In this document: positions 1 to 3,391 of the stretch, one piece after another
Position numbering within the stretch: the first letter of the stretch is position 1
Layout: each line of letters starts with the position of its first letter
Origin: Acidobacteriota bacterium
GTDB lineage: Bacteria; Acidobacteriota; Terriglobia; Acidoferrales; 2-02-FULL-67-57
Direction: 5' to 3'
Length of the DNA: 6,347 bases
Assembly (NCBI GenBank): GCA_016210895.1
Contig: JACQTG010000081.1
Span: 1 to 6,347, forward strand
Notes under the pieces: model-generated
What the model saw: only the letters and a program-made list of their open reading frames with translations
The model's database searches: none
Told to the model about the DNA's origin: nothing
Made by a program: the position numbers and the translations under genes

Positions 1-2
1 GC

Positions 3-311
3 CTCGCCCCCACCCGCCTCCGGGCCGCCGCCCTCAACCCCGAGCGACTGCAGGAGACTTTGGCCGCGGCAGCCCCGCCCCCGATTCCGCTTCCCTATCG
101 CCTCTGGCTCGGCCACCTGCTCTGGCTCGAAGACGTCCTGCACACGCTCGACTGCCGGCCCGCCGACCTCACCGCCGCCGAGCTGGCCGGCCTCCAAGCC
201 CTGGCCCGCGCCCGGGCCCGCTTCCTCCGTGCTTACGAGCTTTGCCCCGCTTGCGGCGCCCCGAACCCGCGCTTCACCCAGCGCTGCCGCCGCTGCCACC
301 AGGAGCTCTGA
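3..311 (+). CDS. Small zinc-ribbon protein upstream of the tape measure gene (5' partial)
   Basis: The frame is open from the first bases of the window, so the gene probably begins upstream. A TTG at 60 preceded by AGGAG (52-56, only 3 nt away) is a possible internal start giving 83 aa. The visible 102 residues are Ala/Pro/Arg/Leu-rich, with a helical, Trp- and Leu-rich middle (LWLGHLLWLEDVLHTL). The C-terminus has CPAC and CRRC (codons at 243-296), a CX2C-X10-CX2C spacing typical of a zinc ribbon that would bind one zinc ion. I do not recognise the family. Its place directly before the tape measure gene is where siphophages usually keep tail-assembly chaperones (lambda G/GT), so a helper role in tail assembly is an inference from position only. 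The end is secure: stop TGA at 309-311, followed by a 29-nt gap. Confidence 0.68.
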   Translation, partial: LAPTRLRAAALNPERLQETLAAAAPPPIPLPYRLWLGHLLWLEDVLHTLDCRPADLTAAELAGLQALARARARFLRAYELCPACGAPNPRFTQRCRRCHQEL

Positions 312-329
312 GTACCGTGTACTGAGTAC
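311..329. repeat. Triple alternating AGTAC/GTACT palindromic repeat
   Basis: The 29-nt gap between the first two genes is largely AGTAC-CGT-GTACT-G-AGTAC, three 5-mers each the reverse complement of the next. This also makes a direct repeat TGAGTACC (309-316 and 323-330). The first unit overlaps the preceding stop codon. No Shine-Dalgarno is visible before the ATG at 341, so the repeat occupies the space where one would be expected. Function unknown. Confidence 0.55.
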
Positions 330-340
330 CAAGTGACCCC

Positions 341-1126
341 ATGCCCGACGGTCGCGTCCAGCTCTCGATCGAAATCGAAACCCAAGGCGCCGAGCAGCTC
401 ACCGCCCTGCGTCGCGAACTCGACGCCTTGCGCAGTGCCGGCACCACCGCCTTCGCCCCGCTCGACGCTTCGCTTTCGAGCTTCCTCACTCACCTCCAAC
501 AGTCCCGCCAGGTGGTCACTTCGCTGGAGCCCATCATCACCGGCTTCTTCCAGCGCCTGCTCGCCGGAACCCGCAACTTCCGCGACGCCTTCAAGCGCCT
601 CCTGCTCGACCTGCTCGACTTCTTTATTCGCGTCGTCGCCCGCATGGTCGCCGCCTGGCTCACCGGCCTTCGCCGCATGCGCGGCGCCGGCGGCGGGCTC
701 AACTTCAGCCTCAGCCTGGGCGGCACCCCGCCAACATTCCCCGGGTTTGCCGGCGGCGGCCTCGTAGACGACGCTCTCCGCCAGCTCCGCGCCATCCACT
801 CCGCCCGCGGCGAGGTTCTTGCCCTCCTCCACCCCGGCGAGGCCGTCCTCAGTCCCGGCGCCGTGCGCCTGCTGGGTCCGGCCCGCATCACCGCCTTCAA
901 CCGCGCCGGCGGCGGAACAGGCCGGCCGGAATTCAGCGGTGGGCGCCCCTCATTTCAAGGCGGAGGGTTAGTAGGACCCAGCGGGGTCGGCCAGACACGA
1001 ATGTCTGGCCCGCCGGTAATTAATATTTTCATTAACGGGGCGCAGGATCCCCAAGCCACCGCCAATGCTGTGATCCGTGAGATTCGCCGCCGGGCCCGCG
1101 ACCAAGGCCTGCCCCGACCAGTATGA
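341..1126 (+). CDS. Short phage tail tape-measure-like protein
   Basis: The tape measure protein fills the tail tube, sets its length and leaves ahead of the DNA. The 261-aa product has the usual pieces in short form. Residues 5-35 are the N-terminal pattern VQLSIEIETQGAEQLTALRR. Residues 62-110 form a long amphipathic to hydrophobic helix (FFQRLLAGTRNFRDAFKRLL, then LLDFFIRVVARMVAAWLTGL) like the region near the C-terminus of lambda H-type proteins. Residues 115-140 and 189-215 are Gly-rich. Residues 164-187 carry HPGEAVLSPGAVRLLG...AFNR, the GE.V..P..V..LG..N motif of tape-measure C-termini. The protein ends INIFINGAQDP...REIRRRAR. Tape measures usually exceed 600 aa (lambda H is about 850), so this one predicts a very short tail. 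Residues 202-232 use rarer, A/T-richer codons (tta gta gga, aca cga, att aat att) than the C-ending codons around them and contain a palindromic repeat. It could instead be a C-terminal remnant, but it has its own N-terminus and no frameshift is visible. Confidence 0.8.
   Translation: MPDGRVQLSIEIETQGAEQLTALRRELDALRSAGTTAFAPLDASLSSFLTHLQQSRQVVTSLEPIITGFFQRLLAGTRNFRDAFKRLLLDLLDFFIRVVARMVAAWLTGLRRMRGAGGGLNFSLSLGGTPPTFPGFAGGGLVDDALRQLRAIHSARGEVLALLHPGEAVLSPGAVRLLGPARITAFNRAGGGTGRPEFSGGRPSFQGGGLVGPSGVGQTRMSGPPVINIFINGAQDPQATANAVIREIRRRARDQGLPRPV
989..1010. repeat. CAGACA-type palindrome inside the tape measure gene
   Basis: A perfect 9-bp inverted repeat GGCCAGACA-CGAA-TGTCTGGCC lies wholly within coding sequence and encodes residues 217-223 (GQTRMSG) plus the first base of the next codon. 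It shares the CAGACA-N4-TGTCTG core and the reading frame (CAG ACA NNN NTG TCT) with the palindromes at 5930-5949 and 6016-6037. The codons around it are unlike the rest of the gene. This suggests a mobile palindrome that settled in frame in a Gly-rich, tolerant part of the protein. Confidence 0.75.
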
Positions 1127-1140
1127 ATGCGATGAATTTT

Positions 1141-1168
1141 GTCATCCTGAGCGAAGCGAAGGATCTCA
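1141..1168 (+). repeat. Dispersed hairpin element, copy A1
   Basis: The copy starts GTCATCCTGAGC and ends CGAAGGATCTCA. ATCCT (1144-1148) pairs with AGGAT (1160-1164), leaving a short GCGAAGC apex. It is preceded by a T run (1137-1140), as in copy A2. It lies 15 nt after the tape measure stop and faces the inverted copy B1 across about 23 nt. I recognise this sequence from memory as a common intergenic repeat of Acidobacteriota and some other bacteria. The function of such repeats is not settled; REP-like mobile hairpin and transcript stabiliser or attenuator are the usual ideas. Confidence 0.8.
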
Positions 1169-1191
1169 ACCTGAAAGGCTGGCTGGGCTTT

Positions 1192-1232
1192 AGACCCTTC
1201 GACTCCGGCCTCTGGCCTTCGCTCGGGGCGAC
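1192..1232 (-). repeat. Dispersed hairpin element, inverted copy B1
   Basis: Read on the - strand this is GTCGCCCCGAGC...CGAAGGGTCT, the same element as A1 with an expanded apex. On the + strand, ACCC (1194-1197) faces GGGGC (1225-1229), pairing at three bases plus a wobble, and the inner stem is GGCC-TCT-GGCC (1207-1217). Its first 16 - strand bases match A1 at 13 positions. The two copies therefore form a larger inverted repeat that fills the 117-nt gap between the tape measure and Dit genes. It runs directly into the start-site hairpin at 1229-1244. Confidence 0.72.
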
Positions 1233-1244
1233 CCGGAGGGGTCG
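1229..1244 (+). promoter_or_regulatory. Start-site hairpin with Shine-Dalgarno of the Dit gene
   Basis: CGACCC (1229-1234), loop GGAG (1235-1238) and GGGTCG (1239-1244) form a 6-bp hairpin that includes the first base of the GTG start. The Shine-Dalgarno GGAGG (1235-1239) sits in the loop, 4 nt from the start codon, and supports GTG 1244 as the true start. The arrangement parallels the hairpin at 3376-3391. Holding the ribosome site in a stem-loop could tune translation; that is inference. Confidence 0.55.
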
Positions 1245-2041
1245 TGCCTGAGAATGACCTGTTCCCGCTCGACCCGGACTACACAGTGGTCGAGGTGATC
1301 GACCCCGGAGTGCTGCGCCAGCTGGCTGCCAGCGGGCGGGATTTGCAACGCTTTGTTAAGCCCCCCCAGCGGCGGTTCGATCTGTCGTTTCTCGGGCGGC
1401 CTACGGACGAGGCGGAGCAGGTCCGCGACTGGTACGCGCGCTTTCAGCGGGATTTCTTCCGCTTCAACCATAAGGTCTACATCAACAACGCCGGGGTATA
1501 TCTGGCGCGGCACTTCCCGGTCATCTTCGCCAGCGAGCCGGAGTTCGAGCTGGCCACCAATGAGGCCTGGAGCATCCAGGTCGCGTTGCTCGAAGCCGTG
1601 GGCCGAAAGCTGCCCACGGCCAACTACCCAGATCCGGTCGCCGGCCATCCCAGCTTCAAGGTTGAAGAAGATAACGTCGATTCCAAGGCGTTGGTGGGCA
1701 CCTGGACACTGGTCTCTGAAGCCAACGCTAGCGGCGGCCAGGAGCGCACCAACCCGAATACGAACACCACCGATGCCTTCCAGTTTCTCTACGCTGGCTA
1801 CGGCTTTCGCTTCTGGGCCCGCAAGGCGTCGAATCTGGGGATCCTCCAGGTGTTGCTCGATGAGGTGAGCCTCGGGAACGTGGACCTTTACGCCGCCGCG
1901 TCCCAGGCGGCATCTGCCTTGTTGACTAAGCTCGACGTCCCGCTCGGAATTCATCGGGTCAAGATCCTGGCGACGAACACCAAGAACGCGGCTTCGAGCG
2001 CCAACACCATCGTCGCCGACGCCATTGAAGTGATGCCCTAG
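1244..2041 (+). CDS. Distal tail (Dit/lambda M-like) protein with C-terminal carbohydrate-binding-like domain
   Basis: This 265-aa protein has two parts. Residues 1-130 look like a distal tail protein that joins the tail tube to the tip: RRFDLSFLGRPTDEAEQVRDW, a short helix and strand (FFRFNHKVYI), then ARHFPVIFASEPEFELATNE and SIQVALLEAVG, matching the 'ryPV.f...P.fe......v.LlE' end of lambda M-like proteins. Residues 148-265 resemble a beta-sandwich of the carbohydrate-binding type (VGTWTLVSEANASGGQE, then FQFLYAGYGFRFWARKASN, VLLDEV, VDLYAAAS, LGIHRVKILATNTKNAASS, IVADAIEV). This follows the pattern G.w....asGG...f.F.G.g......vlDg..vdlY...G.H.vkI.v...kn..S....vDa..v. Lambda M is about 109 aa, so the second half is an addition, like the 'evolved Dit' proteins of lactococcal and lactobacillus phages that bind cell-surface sugars. 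The GTG start is set by the Shine-Dalgarno in the preceding hairpin. The stop TAG touches the ATG of the hub gene, suggesting translational coupling. It does not look like GTA DUF2460. Confidence 0.75.
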   Translation: MPENDLFPLDPDYTVVEVIDPGVLRQLAASGRDLQRFVKPPQRRFDLSFLGRPTDEAEQVRDWYARFQRDFFRFNHKVYINNAGVYLARHFPVIFASEPEFELATNEAWSIQVALLEAVGRKLPTANYPDPVAGHPSFKVEEDNVDSKALVGTWTLVSEANASGGQERTNPNTNTTDAFQFLYAGYGFRFWARKASNLGILQVLLDEVSLGNVDLYAAASQAASALLTKLDVPLGIHRVKILATNTKNAASSANTIVADAIEVMP

Positions 2042-3247
2042 ATGCCCCGGAACATATCAGCGACGGCGCAGGACTATGAAGGGCCCATCTACTGGAGCGT
2101 GAAGGTGACTCTCGCCAGCGGCGCGGTGCATTACTTTTCCGAGGATTCCTTCACCTTCCTGGCCAGCGCCTATAAGCCCAATCTGCGGCTGGCTTCGGCC
2201 GTGAGCTTCAGCCGCTCCCTTGTCGTGGACGCCGCCACCATCGAGTTCCTGAATGCCGACCTGGCGGTCAGCGACCTCTTGAAGTCCAACGCCTTTGAGG
2301 GCGCCGAATGCGTCCTCTCCCAACTCCTGGTCGGGGTGGACGAGGCCATCGAAGTCCTGCGCGGGCGGCTCCATGAGCAGGAAGAGATGGAAGATGCCGT
2401 GCGCTTCCGCCTGGTCTCAGACCTCGATCCAGGTTCACGTTCCGCCCTCGCCCGGCATTACGAGCCAGTCTGTACCTGGCGGTTCGGCAAACCGCCCTGC
2501 GGCTACGACCGGGCTACTTCAACCTTCACGAACTATTTGGCCACCCGCACCGCCAACATCTTCTCGCTCACCACCATCGGCGATTCCACCCTGGCCATGA
2601 CCGTGGACGAGCACAAGGACCGCATCGTCGTCATCCTCGACGGCGCCGGCAAGAGCCAGAAGCGCGTCATCCAATCGAACACCGCCACGACGCTCACCCT
2701 GCGCGGGCGCTGGGCCACCAAGCCCACGAGCACCAGCAAGTTTGCGGTCTACACCTTCAGCGCCGGTGCCCAAAAGATCATCTTCTCCACAACCGGCGGA
2801 GGGCTTGAAGCTGCCCCCGACATTTTCAGCGCCCGCACCATCGGCCACACGACGCTCATCCACACGGTGGACGAGCACAAGGGCGATTACGTCAGGATCA
2901 CTGCCGGGACCGGCTCTGGCCAAGTCCGCAAGATCGGATCGAACAGCGACACCACTATCACGCTGGATGCGAGCGAGGCCGACTTTTCGCCTGTTCCGGA
3001 TGCCACCAGCCTTCACGCCGTCTTCTATGGCAGCTGCCCGAAAGATTATTCGCCTGCCTGCGAAGACCGCGCCCGCAGCTTCGCTTTCAACGCCTTCCCG
3101 ACGCTCCAGCGCGAGCTGGCCCGCGCCTTCTTCCCATTTGGCGAGCCAACTCCGGGCCCGGGAGGGGGCGGCCTGGGCGGAGACGGAGGCGGACGTCCCG
3201 GAGGCGGGCCCTCTGGCGGACCCGGCGGTGGTCGGGAGCTGCTATGA
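2042..3247 (+). CDS. Tail hub protein, lambda L/DUF2163-like with probable Fe-S cysteines
   Basis: This 401-aa protein begins at the base after the Dit stop. Residues 1-130 are the hub N-terminal half (YWSVKVTLASGAVHYFSEDS, FLASAYKPNLRLASAVSFSRS, then a region ending RLVSDLD). A cysteine block follows: C144-TWRFGKPP-C153-GYD, then C332-PKDYSPA-C340-EDR with AFNAFPTLQREL behind it. In lambda L and the GTA hub, such paired cysteines (lambda C173, C182, C205, C212 from memory: CX8C and CX6C) bind a [4Fe-4S] cluster. Here the spacing is CX8C and CX7C, but the pairs are 178 residues apart instead of about 22. The inserted part is two copies of a beta module (about 171-238 and 259-327), both with TVDEHK. 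The C-terminus (368-398) is a Gly/Pro-rich low-complexity tail. Role: ring or hub at the tail tip linking Dit to the J-like protein. Fe-S binding is inferred from the motif; C90 is an extra cysteine. No strong Shine-Dalgarno is seen, so translation probably relies on coupling. Confidence 0.8.
   Translation: MPRNISATAQDYEGPIYWSVKVTLASGAVHYFSEDSFTFLASAYKPNLRLASAVSFSRSLVVDAATIEFLNADLAVSDLLKSNAFEGAECVLSQLLVGVDEAIEVLRGRLHEQEEMEDAVRFRLVSDLDPGSRSALARHYEPVCTWRFGKPPCGYDRATSTFTNYLATRTANIFSLTTIGDSTLAMTVDEHKDRIVVILDGAGKSQKRVIQSNTATTLTLRGRWATKPTSTSKFAVYTFSAGAQKIIFSTTGGGLEAAPDIFSARTIGHTTLIHTVDEHKGDYVRITAGTGSGQVRKIGSNSDTTITLDASEADFSPVPDATSLHAVFYGSCPKDYSPACEDRARSFAFNAFPTLQRELARAFFPFGEPTPGPGGGGLGGDGGGRPGGGPSGGPGGGRELL
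2546..3028 (+). repeat. Tandem duplicated beta module inside the hub gene
   Basis: Residues about 171-238 and 259-327 of the hub protein align at a constant offset of 88 residues (264 nt). Shared features are IFS..TIG..TL..TVDEHK, a Gly-containing turn, a conserved R, SN..TT.TL and a closing Y/F. The DNA GTGGACGAGCACAAGG is identical at 2603-2618 and 2867-2882. The remaining protein identity is modest, so the duplication is not recent or has been under divergent selection. Both copies lie between the two cysteine pairs. Confidence 0.7.
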
Positions 3248-3264
3248 GCTTGAATCAAGTTTTT

Positions 3265-3296
3265 GTCATTCTGAGCCCGCAGGGCGAAGAATCTCA
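3265..3296 (+). repeat. Dispersed hairpin element, copy A2
   Basis: The copy begins GTCATTCTGAGC and ends CGAAGAATCTCA. The outer stem ATTCT (3268-3272)/AGAAT (3288-3292) carries paired changes relative to A1 (ATCCT/AGGAT). The apex is GCCC-GCA-GGGC (3275-3285). It lies 17 nt after the hub stop, behind a T run (3261-3264), and faces inverted copy B2. A further palindrome, TCTCAG-T-CTGAGA, overlaps its end (3292-3304). Confidence 0.8.
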
Positions 3297-3318
3297 GTCT
3301 GAGACATTCGCCGCGATT

Positions 3319-3378
3319 GAGACCCTTCGACTGCCCCCGCCATTTGTGCAAGAAATGGCGGGGTTTGCTCAGGGTGAC
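3319..3378 (-). repeat. Dispersed hairpin element, inverted copy B2 with long apex stem
   Basis: Read on the - strand this is GTCACCCTGAGC...CGAAGGGTCTC. The outer stem ACCCT (3322-3326)/AGGGT (3371-3375) is again fully paired but with different bases from A1 and A2. The apex is a perfect 11-bp stem, CCCCGCCATTT (3335-3345) with AAATGGCGGGG (3353-3363), around a 7-nt loop. It has the longest apex of the five copies. Its distal end merges into the start-site hairpin of the tail-tip gene. An upstream TTG at 3317 would read through it in frame, which is unlikely to be real coding. Confidence 0.78.
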
Positions 3379-3391
3379 TCCTGAAGGAGTC
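3376..3391 (+). promoter_or_regulatory. Start-site hairpin with Shine-Dalgarno of the tail-tip gene
   Basis: GACTCC (3376-3381), TGAA, GGAGTC (3386-3391) is a perfect 6-bp hairpin ending on the base before ATG 3392. It contains AAGGAG (3384-3389), only 2 nt from the ATG, which is short spacing, and most of this Shine-Dalgarno lies in the paired arm. The same layout (hairpin ending GTC, then RTGCC) occurs at 1229-1246. It supports ATG 3392 as the start and suggests translation is damped unless the hairpin opens. Confidence 0.5.

Noticed and set aside
233..832. Antisense open frame of 199 codons opposite the tape measure gene
   Set aside because: Ala/Glu/Gly-rich shadow composition with no motif; the + strand frame has clear tape-measure features.
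1244..3247. Direct equivalence to gene transfer agent genes g12 and g13
   Set aside because: Gene order is similar, but the Dit protein does not show the DUF2460 pattern and the hub has lambda L-like features; the window lacks the head genes needed to claim a GTA.
3317..3391. TTG start extending the tail-tip protein by 25 residues
   Set aside because: The extension is the translation of hairpin element B2 and the start-site hairpin; ATG 3392 has AAGGAG next to it and begins the protein-like sequence.
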